Positions 8,398-17,405 of a stretch of 64,000 bases of DNA are shown piece after piece. The position numbers and the translations under genes are program-made. The notes under the pieces are model-generated. The model was not told the origin of the DNA, made no database searches, and worked only from the letters and a program-made list of their open reading frames with translations. The first letter of the stretch is position 1. Each line of letters opens with the position of its first letter. Source of the DNA: a virus; IMG/VR virus record IMGVR_UViG_3300042479_001216, positions 1-64,000 of that record; one strand, given 5' to 3'.

Positions 8398-9006
8398 ATG
8401 AGTTTAGGAAATGATTTTGATGATTTATCGCAAGAAGAAATTGAAAGATTGCAAAATCTTATGAATGAACAAGGTGATGATGATGATATTAATGGACTTT
8501 TGGAAATGTTTGGCATTTCACCAGAAGAATATGGTACATTATTTGAAACTGCAATGAAGGTAAAAAACCTTGGATATAAAAAAGTACATCCAGATGCAAT
8601 TGAACCATTTTATAATTATGAAAAAGATTCTGGATTTGACCTCTGTTCAGTAGAAGAAGTTGTATTAAAACCCCTATCTAGGCTAATGGTAAACACGGGG
8701 TTGGCCTTTAATATACCAGATGAACATGAAATACAGATTAGACCAAAAAGTGGATTAGCAATCAATTATGGGGTTACTGTATTGAACACACCATCTACTA
8801 TTGATGGGGGTTATGTTGGGGAAGTTAAGGTAATTTTGTTTAACACATCAAGAGAAGAGTTTCATATTAAGAAAGGAACAAAGATTGCACAAGCAGTATT
8901 GTGTCCAGTAATACAAGGCAAATATGTTAATATAGAAAATATTGATGAATTACCCCAAACAGATAGGGGGGATAATGGTTTTGGATCAACAGGAATACAA
9001 TTATAA
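8398..9006 (+). CDS. dut: dUTPase with N-terminal extension
   Basis: Residues about 55-202 form a trimeric-type dUTP diphosphatase. Motif 1 is DSGFDL (77-82), motif 2 RPKSGLA (115-121), motif 3 STIDGGYVGE (133-142, with the catalytic-water Asp and the Tyr that stacks on uracil), motif 4 GTKIAQ (160-165) and motif 5 RGDNGFGSTG (190-199). The enzyme hydrolyses dUTP to dUMP and keeps uracil out of phage DNA. The first 55 residues are an acidic helical extension (NEQGDDDDINGLLEMFGISPEEYG) not found in standard dUTPases of about 145 residues. Its role is unknown. The gene starts 5 bp after its upstream neighbour. Confidence 0.95.
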   Translation: MSLGNDFDDLSQEEIERLQNLMNEQGDDDDINGLLEMFGISPEEYGTLFETAMKVKNLGYKKVHPDAIEPFYNYEKDSGFDLCSVEEVVLKPLSRLMVNTGLAFNIPDEHEIQIRPKSGLAINYGVTVLNTPSTIDGGYVGEVKVILFNTSREEFHIKKGTKIAQAVLCPVIQGKYVNIENIDELPQTDRGDNGFGSTGIQL

Positions 9007-9012
9007 TAAATT

Positions 9013-9618
9013 ATGGAGTTAGTTTTGATAGGGGCTGGTGGGTGTGCTAATGAGATTAGAGCTGAAATGAAAAATAATATAAAATGTTTTGTTGAAGATA
9101 CTTTCTTTAATGAAAATAATGATAATATTTATCCTTTATCCAAATTTGATCCAAAAAAATATATTGTTTTAGTTGCAATAGGTGATAGTAAATTAAGAAA
9201 AAGTTTAGTTGAAAAATTACCAAAGGAGACTATATATACAAAATATATTAGTCCTTCAGCACAAATTTTAAATAAAAACATTGAATTTGGCGAAGGTAGT
9301 ATTGTTTGTTCAGGTGTGATTATTACAACTAATTGTAATTTTGGTAAACACACTCATTTAAACATACATACATCAATAGGTCATGATTGTAAAATTGGAG
9401 ATTATTTTACAACTGCTCCTGGTGCAAGAGTTTCAGGAAATTGTAATATTGGAGATGTTGTTTATTTGGGGACTAATTCTAGTGTAAAACAGAAGATTAA
9501 TATTTGTGAAGAAGTTGTAATTGGTTCAAATGGTTGTGTAGTGAAAGATATAAATAAACCTGGAACTTATGTTGGAGTTCCTGTAAAAATAATTAAAAAT
9601 GGCGCAAGGAGTTTATAA
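9013..9618 (+). CDS. PglD/NeuD-type sugar O- or N-acyltransferase
   Basis: This 201-residue protein has an N-terminal Rossmann part starting ELVLIGAGGCANEI (GxGGxxxEI nucleotide-sugar-binding loop). From about residue 82 a left-handed beta-helix built of hexapeptide repeats follows (SAQILNKNIEFGEGSIVCSGVI..., HTSIGHDCKIGDY, NIGDVVYLGTNSSV), ending VGVPVKIIKNG. HTSIGHDC contains the His expected to be catalytic in PglD (here in IGHDCKIGD). It would transfer an acetyl or acyl group to an amino or hydroxyl group on a nucleotide sugar. The next gene, a DegT-like protein, overlaps its end by 20 bp, as is usual for aminotransferase/acetyltransferase pairs. Confidence 0.85.
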   Translation: MELVLIGAGGCANEIRAEMKNNIKCFVEDTFFNENNDNIYPLSKFDPKKYIVLVAIGDSKLRKSLVEKLPKETIYTKYISPSAQILNKNIEFGEGSIVCSGVIITTNCNFGKHTHLNIHTSIGHDCKIGDYFTTAPGARVSGNCNIGDVVYLGTNSSVKQKINICEEVVIGSNGCVVKDINKPGTYVGVPVKIIKNGARSL

Positions 9619-10243
9619 AATAACTGAAGACTTTGAGAAAAGTATATGCGATTATACTGGAGCACCTTATGCAATTGCTTTAGACAATATGAGTAATGCT
9701 CTTTTTCTTTCATTGTATTATGAAAAAAACATTAAAAAATCATTGGCCACTGATTATGTAGATTGCCCTTCAAGGACATATCCTTCAGTTCCTTGTGAAA
9801 TAATTCATGCAGGGTTAAAAGTTAATTTTACACCTGTAGAGGGTAACACAACTAAAGGCTCATATAGGTTAAACCCAACAAATGTGATAGATTCTGCCCT
9901 AAGATTTACTGCAAATATGTATATACCAGAAACTCACATGTGTGTATCATTCACAGGACCATACAAAACATTGAAATTGAGTAAAGGCGGTGCAATTTTA
10001 ACAGACAATCTGCATGCTGCTATGTGGTTCAAAAGAGCAAGGTTTAGTGGTAGAAGAGAATGTTCTTATCATGATGATTATTTTGATATGTTAGGTTGGA
10101 ATTTTTATATGATGCCAGAACTTGCAGCAAGAGGATTATTGATGATGAGTCAATTTTATAACTTGAATGGAACAAAAAAACATAATGAGGATTTGGAATT
10201 ACCATATCCTGATTTATCTACTTATGAAATTTATAAAAAATAA
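9599..10243 (+). CDS. Compact DegT/DnrJ/EryC1-like protein (short aminotransferase fold)
   Basis: The 214-residue protein aligns by eye with the large PLP domain of DegT/DnrJ/EryC1/StrS sugar aminotransferases: FEKSICDYTGAPYAIALDN at the start, CPSRTYPSVP, VIDSA (D98, expected to bind the PLP ring nitrogen) and SFTGPYKTLKLSKGG, where K123 would be the Schiff-base lysine, with one residue more than usual between SF and K. A GWNFYMMPELAA segment matches the NxRMxxxxAA motif. Normal family members have about 370-400 residues; the small C-terminal domain is missing here. The end, YPDLSTYEIYKK, resembles that of the 23219 gene, so this looks like a real short form and not a truncation. It may aminate a keto-sugar or be a non-catalytic binder. 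Confidence 0.75.
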   Translation: MAQGVYKITEDFEKSICDYTGAPYAIALDNMSNALFLSLYYEKNIKKSLATDYVDCPSRTYPSVPCEIIHAGLKVNFTPVEGNTTKGSYRLNPTNVIDSALRFTANMYIPETHMCVSFTGPYKTLKLSKGGAILTDNLHAAMWFKRARFSGRRECSYHDDYFDMLGWNFYMMPELAARGLLMMSQFYNLNGTKKHNEDLELPYPDLSTYEIYKK

Positions 10244-10263
10244 TTTTAAAACATTAAAAAAGT

Positions 10264-11931
10264 ATGAAAGTTGCAAAACTAATAATGTCGTGTGATGATT
10301 CATATTACCAAGACTATTGGCCTGTGGTTGCCAAGGTTTGTAAAAAGCAATTAGGAGCAACTCCAGTATTATTTAAAATAGGAGAAAAAGAAACTGATTT
10401 TTATTTTGATGGAAACGGATTGGTTAAGGAAGTCAAAGCCCTGCCACAAATTCAAATAAGTATTCAAGCTATATTCTATAGACTATATGGAACTAAGTTT
10501 TTTCCAGATGAAGTTTGTCTAATTTCTGACATTGATATGATGTTGTTTAGTTATGACTATTTTCAAAACACAATAAAAGATTTTGATGAGGACAGCATTG
10601 TGGTATATTCTAGTGATGCGTATGATTTAGAAAGGAATGATTCTAAAGGATGGTTTGATTCTAATATTTTTGCAATGTGTTATAACGCAGCAAAGGGTAA
10701 AATATTTGAAGAAATTTTTAATTTGGAAGGCAGTTTCTCAGATTTTTTTGATCGGTTAAGTAAATTTAAATACAAAAAAATATTAAAGTGGTATGGTGAC
10801 GAAATATATTTAACCAAAAAAATTGAAGAATTCTCGGATAGGTTTCAGGTACATAAATTAAGACGCGGTTATGAGGAAGGATTTTTTCTTAAAGACAGAA
10901 TTGAAAAGTGGCATTTTCCAATAGACTATGTTGACAACCAAATGAAATCACTTAACGCACGTGATGGTAGTTATGATGAAAAACTGCTAAAAGAAGGATT
11001 TTACTTAGATTGTCATTGTGTAAGACCTTTTGATTTACATGAAAAAGAAATTAATTATGTTGCGGATATGATCACATGTAGACAAAATTTAATCCAAACT
11101 ATTCCAGGTCAAGATTATAGTACAGTAAATGACAGATGTTTAATTCATAATGGGGATGTAGTGGATATAGGTTGTTTGAATTGGGATTGGAGTAATTTTT
11201 TTATTGGGAAGAAAAGAGTAATTGGTGTCGACCCCTTTGAAAATCAAATTAGACACACAGAGCTTTTCAAAGGAGTAATTGGTAAAGAAGATGGCATCAT
11301 AAAAATGAAAAACAAAGGTATAAACACATCTATGATTAACTCAGAGGATGGGGAAGAGGTAAAAGTTAAAACATGGAAAAATTTTTGTAAAGAATTCTCA
11401 ATAAACAAAATTTCATTATTGAAAATCAATATTGAAGGTGCAGAATATGATTTATTAGATAGTTTTGATAATCAAGATTTTGAAAATATTGACCAAATAG
11501 CTATAAGTTTCCATGATTGGATGATTCCAGAATGGAAATCAAAAACAGAAAAATCTTTAAGTGTTTTAGAATCAAAAAATTTTTCTTTACAAAAAATAAA
11601 TAATCCTTGGAATTGGTTTTTAGCAACCAAAAAAGAATTCTTAAATGAAAAATATCAAAATAAGAAAAAAAATGAAATCCACATTTCTTTTTTGGATACT
11701 CCACAATTAGAGATTAAGGGCAATACGTTAAAAAATTACTATGTTGAATTTTTGGACGAGAATGACAATGTTATTTATTCTTCAGAAATTAAAACAGGTA
11801 TGTGGACATCTTGTAATAAAAAACACTATAAAAAATGGAAAATTAAGATTAATGGTAAAATTGTCCACGATTTAAACAATACATTCATTCCTTACAATAA
11901 TGAAGTGATGGTTTACATTGATAATTGCTAG
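10264..11931 (+). CDS. Glycosyltransferase / FkbM-methyltransferase fusion
   Basis: Three parts can be seen in 555 residues. Residues 1-270 resemble a GT-A glycosyltransferase with a DID metal site in LISDIDMMLF (89-91) and a late acidic/His region. Residues about 295-460 are an FkbM-type SAM methyltransferase with VVDIGCLNWDWSNFF near 298 and LLKINIEGAEYDLL near 383, the family's IxIDxEGxE motif. Residues about 470-555 form a beta-rich tail (YYVEFLDENDNVIYSSEI, MWTSCNKKHYKKWKIKING) of a type found at the ends of other bacterial and viral glycosyltransferases. The fusion could add a sugar and methylate it. It lies 20 bp after the DegT-like gene. Confidence 0.75.
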   Translation: MKVAKLIMSCDDSYYQDYWPVVAKVCKKQLGATPVLFKIGEKETDFYFDGNGLVKEVKALPQIQISIQAIFYRLYGTKFFPDEVCLISDIDMMLFSYDYFQNTIKDFDEDSIVVYSSDAYDLERNDSKGWFDSNIFAMCYNAAKGKIFEEIFNLEGSFSDFFDRLSKFKYKKILKWYGDEIYLTKKIEEFSDRFQVHKLRRGYEEGFFLKDRIEKWHFPIDYVDNQMKSLNARDGSYDEKLLKEGFYLDCHCVRPFDLHEKEINYVADMITCRQNLIQTIPGQDYSTVNDRCLIHNGDVVDIGCLNWDWSNFFIGKKRVIGVDPFENQIRHTELFKGVIGKEDGIIKMKNKGINTSMINSEDGEEVKVKTWKNFCKEFSINKISLLKINIEGAEYDLLDSFDNQDFENIDQIAISFHDWMIPEWKSKTEKSLSVLESKNFSLQKINNPWNWFLATKKEFLNEKYQNKKKNEIHISFLDTPQLEIKGNTLKNYYVEFLDENDNVIYSSEIKTGMWTSCNKKHYKKWKIKINGKIVHDLNNTFIPYNNEVMVYIDNC

Positions 11932-11962
11932 TTTTTTCAATGAAATAAAAAATAATAACAAT

Positions 11963-13597
11963 ATGATAACAATAGGATTTTCAACAAGAAAGAGCAATCC
12001 AGCATTTATTGAGCAAGTTAAGAAAACAGTTGGCCCAAAAAATGTGGAAATTATTGAGGTAATTAACAATGGTGAAAAATCATTGGCAAAAGTTTATAAT
12101 GAAATACTAAATAAGGCAAAGAACAACATTGTTGTTCTTTGTCATGATGACATCATTTTTGAAGATAAAGGTTGGGGGAATAAATTAATTAAGCACTTTG
12201 ATAAAACCAATTTTGGCATATTGGGTATTGCTGGCACAACTAGTATGCCATCATCTGGTATGTGGTGGGAAGAAAGAAATAAGATGCTTGGTATTGTTAA
12301 CCATAAGCATGAGGGTAAACAATGGGAATCCAAGTATTCAACCTCATTAGGTAATGAGGCAGAAAAGGTGGTAATTGTTGATGGCTTGTTTATGGCAATT
12401 CATAAAGATAGAATTAAGAGCAATTTTATTGAAGATTTTGATGGATTTCATTTCTATGATATATCATTTTGTTTTGAAAACTATATGCAAGGGGTTAATA
12501 TTGGCGTTTTATATAATATAAAAATAACTCACTTATCAATTGGACAAACAAATGAGAAATGGGAAGAAAATAAAATTAAATTTGCTGAAAAGTATGCAGA
12601 TAACTTGCCAGTTAAATTACCCCATAATGGGAAAAGAAAATTAAATGTTTTAATATCTTGCTTATATTTTAAAAACTTCACAGGATCTGAATTATACGTA
12701 TATGAGTTAGCTAGAAACTTATTAAATCAAAATTGCAATGTTACTGTTGTTTCAGATATAGGGGGGTCATTAACAAAGATGGCAGCAAATCTTGGAATTA
12801 ATGTTTTTCACATAAATGAACCCCCAGGTTTTAAATTGGGTGATGGTAAGTGGGGTGTCAATACTGAGGAGGGTTTTAAAGTTAGTGAAGAGAATATGCT
12901 ATATTCTGTTGCACCAGTTAATTATGATGTGATTCATATTCAGCATAAACCAATTGCTGAAAAAATATGTCAATTATATCCGGGTATCCCAAAACTATAT
13001 ACCATCCACTCAGAGGTTATTTCTGTAGAAGAACCAATATTACATCCATCCATAAAAAAATATGTAGCAATTAGACCTAGTATAGCAGATTATATTGAAA
13101 ATGATTTTAGGATTCCATTGGAAGATATTTCAGTTATATATAACCCAATTGATGAGAATAGATTTAATTTAAATAAATCATCAAATGATAATTATGTTTT
13201 ATTTGTTGGAACAATTGATTATTTAAGAGAGAAAACAATAAGAGACTTAGTTATTTATACCAAAGAAAAAAATCTTGAACTTTGGTTGGTTGGAGATAGT
13301 TCATCAAATTACTTATCTGAATTATTAAATGATTCTCATGTTAAACATTTTAAATCAACTTGGAACATTGAAAAATATACAAAAAAATGTGTTGAAACTG
13401 CTGGTATAATGTTAGGTAGAACAACAATTGAAGGCTGGATGTGTGGAAAAGGTGGTTGGATTTATGAAGTTAATGATATTGGAGATATTTTGAGTAAAGA
13501 ATTTCACTTACCCCCAAATCAAGAGGAGTTGGAGGACAAATATTTTGGTTCAACAGTTGCAAAACAAATAAAGGATGAATATATTAAAATAATATAA
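11963..13597 (+). CDS. Two-domain glycosyltransferase (GT2-like plus GT4-like)
   Basis: I prefer the ATG at 11963, which gives 544 residues starting MITIGFSTRKSNPAF. The upstream ATG at 11918 would overlap the previous gene and add an unconvincing Asn-rich peptide. Residues 1-205 form a GT2-like domain with VVLCHDDIIF (D62/D63) and VDGLFMAIHKDRI. From about residue 220 (KLNVLISCLYFKNFTGSELYVYELARNL) a GT4 domain follows, with HIQHKP, PKLYTIHSE, VIYNPID and NYVLFVGTIDYLREK. The usual EGFG-like acidic loop is replaced by RTTIEGWMCGKGGW. Two transferases in one chain suggest successive transfer onto one glycan. The 3' end overlaps the next start by 1 bp. Confidence 0.8.
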   Translation: MITIGFSTRKSNPAFIEQVKKTVGPKNVEIIEVINNGEKSLAKVYNEILNKAKNNIVVLCHDDIIFEDKGWGNKLIKHFDKTNFGILGIAGTTSMPSSGMWWEERNKMLGIVNHKHEGKQWESKYSTSLGNEAEKVVIVDGLFMAIHKDRIKSNFIEDFDGFHFYDISFCFENYMQGVNIGVLYNIKITHLSIGQTNEKWEENKIKFAEKYADNLPVKLPHNGKRKLNVLISCLYFKNFTGSELYVYELARNLLNQNCNVTVVSDIGGSLTKMAANLGINVFHINEPPGFKLGDGKWGVNTEEGFKVSEENMLYSVAPVNYDVIHIQHKPIAEKICQLYPGIPKLYTIHSEVISVEEPILHPSIKKYVAIRPSIADYIENDFRIPLEDISVIYNPIDENRFNLNKSSNDNYVLFVGTIDYLREKTIRDLVIYTKEKNLELWLVGDSSSNYLSELLNDSHVKHFKSTWNIEKYTKKCVETAGIMLGRTTIEGWMCGKGGWIYEVNDIGDILSKEFHLPPNQEELEDKYFGSTVAKQIKDEYIKII

Positions 13598-14262
13598 TGA
13601 AGATATTGGTAAAATTTCCAACAAGGAATAGAAAAATTAAATTTTTTAATGTTTTAAAAATATACCAAACTCTTGCAAATAATTTGGATAATATGTTGTT
13701 TTTAATAACAATTGATGAGGATGATATCGAAATGAACAATTCTGATTGTTTGGAAATTTTATCAACTTTTAAAAATTGCAAGGTTGTGGTTGGTCAAAGT
13801 TCTTCAAAAGTACATGCAGTTAATAGAGATATGGACTATGCAAAAGATTGGGATATTTTGCTTTTAGCATCAGATGATATGATTCCCCAAATTAAAGGAT
13901 ATGATGAAATTATCATTAATAAAATGAAAGATATATATCCTAATACAGATGGGGTTCTGTGGTTTAATGATGGGTTTAAAAAGAGTGAATTAAATACAAT
14001 TTGTATTTTGGGCAAAAGATATTATGAAAAATTTAATTACATTTATTATCCTGGATATAAATCAACATGGTGTGATAATGAATTTATGAGTGTTGCAAAT
14101 TTATTAGGTAAGCAAACATATTTTGATGATGTCATCATAAAACATGAACACCCAGATTGGGGATTTGGAAAACAAGATGAAATTCATAAAAAAAATTATC
14201 AAGATTTAAATTATGATACAAATCTTTACAATAACAGAAAAAAAATTAATTTTGAATTATGA
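13597..14262 (+). CDS. GT-A glycosyltransferase-like protein
   Basis: The 221-residue protein begins MKILVKFPTRNRKIKFFNVL, a GT2-like 'PTRNRxxxF' opening. It has LITIDEDD around residue 36 and LLASDDMIPQIKGYDE around 89, where SDD is the likely metal site. HEHPDWGFGKQDEIHKKN near the end matches the 'KH.HP..G....D......N' region known in phage and algal virus transferase-like proteins. Its ends overlap both neighbours by 1-4 bp, so it is part of a coupled transferase operon. Substrate unknown. Confidence 0.7.
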   Translation: MKILVKFPTRNRKIKFFNVLKIYQTLANNLDNMLFLITIDEDDIEMNNSDCLEILSTFKNCKVVVGQSSSKVHAVNRDMDYAKDWDILLLASDDMIPQIKGYDEIIINKMKDIYPNTDGVLWFNDGFKKSELNTICILGKRYYEKFNYIYYPGYKSTWCDNEFMSVANLLGKQTYFDDVIIKHEHPDWGFGKQDEIHKKNYQDLNYDTNLYNNRKKINFEL

Positions 14263-14912
14263 ATAAAGTAATATCTTTTAGTCTTTGGGGAGACAATCCA
14301 AAATATACTTTAGGTGCAATTAAAAATGCTGAATTGTCAAAAACAATTTACCCAGATTGGGTCTGTAGGTTTTATTGTGGGAAATCAGTGCCAGAAGATA
14401 TTGTTGAAAAATTATCAACATTTGATAATGTTGAAATTGTTAAAATGCTAGATGAAGGTGATTGGACTAGTATGTTTTGGAGATTTTATGCTTGTGAAGA
14501 CTCAGATATAATGATATCAAGAGATACTGATAGCAGAGTATCAATTAGAGAGAAATTAGCAGTAGATGAATGGCTAAAATCCAATAAAGATTTCCATATT
14601 ATGAGAGATCACCCTTACCACAACGCACTAATAATGGGTGGTATGTGGGGATGCAGAAATAAAATATTAAAAAATATTAAAAATTTAATTAATGAATATG
14701 TTAAGGGTGATTTTTGGCAAATTGACCAAAATTTCCTAAAAGATATTATTTACAATAAAGTTAAAGAAAATTCTTTTGTTCATGATTCATATTTTACTTT
14801 AGAAAAAAATACAGTTAAATTTCCTAATAATAGAATGAATAATGAATTTGTTGGCGATGTTTTTGATGAGAATGAAAATAGACATCCTAAATTTTATTTA
14901 GAAATTTATTAA
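14259..14912 (+). CDS. Glycosyltransferase-like protein with DTD motif
   Basis: This 217-residue protein starts VISFSLWGDNPKYTLGAIKNAEL and has YPDWVCRFYCGKSVP, MFWRFYACEDSDIMISRDTDSRV (DTD at about 89-91) and a later HYxN-like DHPYHNALIMGGMWGC. This order is typical of a virus- and bacteria-encoded GT-A family in which the RDxD motif binds metal. It starts 4 bp inside the preceding gene (ATGA) and is 6 bp before the next. It would transfer a sugar from a nucleotide donor; the acceptor is unknown. Confidence 0.7.
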   Translation: MNKVISFSLWGDNPKYTLGAIKNAELSKTIYPDWVCRFYCGKSVPEDIVEKLSTFDNVEIVKMLDEGDWTSMFWRFYACEDSDIMISRDTDSRVSIREKLAVDEWLKSNKDFHIMRDHPYHNALIMGGMWGCRNKILKNIKNLINEYVKGDFWQIDQNFLKDIIYNKVKENSFVHDSYFTLEKNTVKFPNNRMNNEFVGDVFDENENRHPKFYLEIY

Positions 14913-14918
14913 AGAATT

Positions 14919-15569
14919 ATGAAATTAACAATTTTAATTTGTGTGCATAGTATAAATGAATTTTATGATATGTTATTGAATAAATCAATAAATTCATTGG
15001 TTAATCAAACTTATAAAAATTTTAAAACTATTATTGTTTTAGATGAATGTTGGGATTATACTCAAAAAATGATTGAATTAGCAAATTACAATTTAGATTT
15101 AACCATATTAAAAAAAGATAAAAAACAAGGATTATCATATGCTAAAGAATTTGGTTTAAAGCATGTTGAAACTGAATGGGTTGGATTTTTGGATGGCGAT
15201 GATTTATATTTACCAGACAAACTTGAAAAGCAACTTCACTACATAGAAAATAATGAAATTGATTTTTTAGGAACACATGCTTGGAATATTACTGGAATAA
15301 ATGATGATAATTTATTGCCAAGTTGTTTTGATGTTAATGACAATATAACTCATTTAGATATTTTTAATAAAATTTTTAGTGAGAATGTATTAACTCATGG
15401 TTCTATGTTAGTTAGAAAAAATGCATTATTAGAATTAGGTGGATATAGAGATATTAAAGGTATGGAGGATTGGGATTTATGGCAAAGAGCCATTAATAAT
15501 GGGTATAAGTTTTATCAAATACCTGAAAGATTATATATTTATAGATTAAATACTAGTATTATTAGATAA
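14919..15569 (+). CDS. GT2 family glycosyltransferase
   Basis: The 216-residue protein is a compact GT2 domain. It has MKLTILICVHSINEFYDMLLNKSINSLVNQTYKNFKTIIVLDEC at the start, LTILKKDKKQGLSYAKEFGLKH and WVGFLDGDDLYLPDKLEKQL with the DGDD metal site at 92-95. HGSMLVRKNALLELGGYRD and GMEDWDLWQRAINNGYKF then carry the ED catalytic-base region. All expected elements are present, so it is probably active. It ends just after the domain, with no membrane or extra domain. Confidence 0.9.
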   Translation: MKLTILICVHSINEFYDMLLNKSINSLVNQTYKNFKTIIVLDECWDYTQKMIELANYNLDLTILKKDKKQGLSYAKEFGLKHVETEWVGFLDGDDLYLPDKLEKQLHYIENNEIDFLGTHAWNITGINDDNLLPSCFDVNDNITHLDIFNKIFSENVLTHGSMLVRKNALLELGGYRDIKGMEDWDLWQRAINNGYKFYQIPERLYIYRLNTSIIR

Positions 15570-15570
15570 T

Positions 15571-16626
15571 ATGAATAAAATTAAAATTTTATTTTACTCA
15601 CATACCATAGACTATGGGGGTACTTGGAGGTCACATGAAAGAATATTATTAAATTTAAACCTTGATTTATTTGATGTATACGTTTGTTATAATCCTAACC
15701 AAGACAATAATCGGTTAAATTTTTTAAAAACAAAACTAAACAATTCTCAACTAATACCTTTTGAGGCGTCAACAGATAAATTAGGCCCGGATATGGGTTA
15801 TCCTTATAGAGAAAATAATTTTACCAAAATAGTTAAATCATATAATTTTGACATAATTCATTTTGCAAGAAGTGGATATTTTGAATGGCCGTTTAATCAA
15901 AGAATTTGCCCAATTCAAATTGAAACAAATATATTTGGTGGTAAGGATTTTTCTGAATTTTTAGATTGTTCTGTAACAATTAGTAATAAGGTAACAGAGA
16001 TTAGAAATGGTTCTGATTATATGATTTACAACCCAATTCCTTTTCCGTTAAATTCAAAGGATAATTTAAAATTAGAATATAATATCCCTAAAGATTATTT
16101 TGTATTTGGTAGAACGGGTAGAAAAGATAATTTTCATCCAATAGCTTTAAATTCATTAAAAAAAATAAAAGATAATGGTTATAAATTTAAATACATTATA
16201 ATTGGCGCATGTTGTCAAACTATAAATTTAATTAATAGTTTAGAATTAAATAATAATTGTATAATTATTGACCCAACAAATGATGATGAATTAATACATA
16301 AATTCCATAATACTATTGATATGTTTTTACACTATAGAAGTGATGGAGAAACATTTGGAACTGCAATAGCACAATCTATGATTTATGGTAAACCAATTAT
16401 TTCTCATTTTGCTGGATATAATGCTCAAGATGAAATTATAAAAGATGGTGGATTTGTATGTAAAAATGAAAACGAATATGTAGAATCTATTACAAACCTT
16501 TGTAATGACAAAGAATTATATAAAACAATGTCCTATAATGCAAAAAACAGGGCAATAGATTTTGAAGAAAAAAAAATAACATTAGAATGGGAAACTTTAT
16601 ATCAAAAATTATATGATAATAGATAA
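15571..16626 (+). CDS. GT4 family glycosyltransferase
   Basis: This 351-residue protein has a GT-B layout. The N-terminal part reads KILFYSHTIDYGGTWRSHERILLNL, and the linker is YMIYNPIPFPL. The C-terminal Rossmann domain contains FVFGRTGRKDNFHP, FKYIIIGACCQT and HYRSDGETFGTAIAQSMIYGKPII, where E-T-F-G-T-A-I-A-Q-S corresponds to the GT4 ExFGxxxxE region with Q in place of the last acid. It overlaps the next gene (FkbM methyltransferase) by 14 bp. The retaining GT4 mechanism is expected from the family; donor unknown. Confidence 0.85.
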   Translation: MNKIKILFYSHTIDYGGTWRSHERILLNLNLDLFDVYVCYNPNQDNNRLNFLKTKLNNSQLIPFEASTDKLGPDMGYPYRENNFTKIVKSYNFDIIHFARSGYFEWPFNQRICPIQIETNIFGGKDFSEFLDCSVTISNKVTEIRNGSDYMIYNPIPFPLNSKDNLKLEYNIPKDYFVFGRTGRKDNFHPIALNSLKKIKDNGYKFKYIIIGACCQTINLINSLELNNNCIIIDPTNDDELIHKFHNTIDMFLHYRSDGETFGTAIAQSMIYGKPIISHFAGYNAQDEIIKDGGFVCKNENEYVESITNLCNDKELYKTMSYNAKNRAIDFEEKKITLEWETLYQKLYDNR

Positions 16627-17404
16627 TATAATTAAAACTAAAGTAGATTGGTTTGAAATATATACTTTCAAAAATGATGGTATTGGTGGGGATATAATTA
16701 ACGGAAAAATTTGGGAAAAACATATTATTGAATTTTTAAAAACTAATTTAGATAGTGACTCAACCTTTATAGACGTTGGAAGTAATTATGGGTGGCATTC
16801 AATAATTGCCTCTAAGTATTGTAATATAGTTTATAGTTTTGAACCTCAAAAAATTATGTTTGATATCCAAACATTATCAATTAATGATAACAACATTAAA
16901 AACATAATTGTATATAATTTTGGATTAGGTAATGAAAATATTGTATCTAAAATGAATCAAATTAATTACAATTCTCCTTGGATTAATATTGGTGATTTAA
17001 GTGTTGGTGCTGGTGGTGAAGAAATTAATATAAAAACAATTGATAGTTTAGATTTACCAAAAATAGATTTTATTAAAATTGATGTTCAGGGATATGAAAA
17101 ATTTGTGTTAGAAGGTGGGGTTGAGACAATAAAGAAAGATAAACCAACATTGATTGTAGAGTTAGAAAATTTTCAATTAACCAAATTTGGATATGATGAT
17201 TCCAATATTTTTAAATTACTTAAAGATATTGGATACATTCCTTTTTATTTAGAATATGATTATCCTTCTGACCATATTTTTGTACATAAAGACAATATTG
17301 AATTGTTTACTCAAAAAAATAATATCCAACCATTAACCGAAGGGAATCACTTAAATAATAATTTAATAAATGGGGTTATCAATAAAATTATAACAAATTA
17401 TTAA
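16613..17404 (+). CDS. FkbM-family SAM-dependent methyltransferase
   Basis: In this 263-residue protein the SAM-binding loop is STFIDVGSNYGWHS near residues 50-63. YSFEPQKIMFDIQ follows as the EP motif, and IDFIKIDVQGYEKFVLEG near residues 149-166 is the FkbM signature (KIDVxGxE). LIVELENFQ is also typical. It would O-methylate a sugar or glycan. The start overlaps the preceding glycosyltransferase by 14 bp and the next gene begins 1 bp after its stop, consistent with one coupled operon. Confidence 0.9.
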   Translation: MIIDNIIKTKVDWFEIYTFKNDGIGGDIINGKIWEKHIIEFLKTNLDSDSTFIDVGSNYGWHSIIASKYCNIVYSFEPQKIMFDIQTLSINDNNIKNIIVYNFGLGNENIVSKMNQINYNSPWINIGDLSVGAGGEEINIKTIDSLDLPKIDFIKIDVQGYEKFVLEGGVETIKKDKPTLIVELENFQLTKFGYDDSNIFKLLKDIGYIPFYLEYDYPSDHIFVHKDNIELFTQKNNIQPLTEGNHLNNNLINGVINKIITNY

Positions 17405-17405
17405 T

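Noticed and set aside
11918-11962. Upstream ATG giving a longer two-domain glycosyltransferase
   Set aside because: The added peptide MIIASFFNEIKNNNN overlaps the previous gene and is not part of the GT2 fold; the ATG at 11963 begins the beta strand directly.
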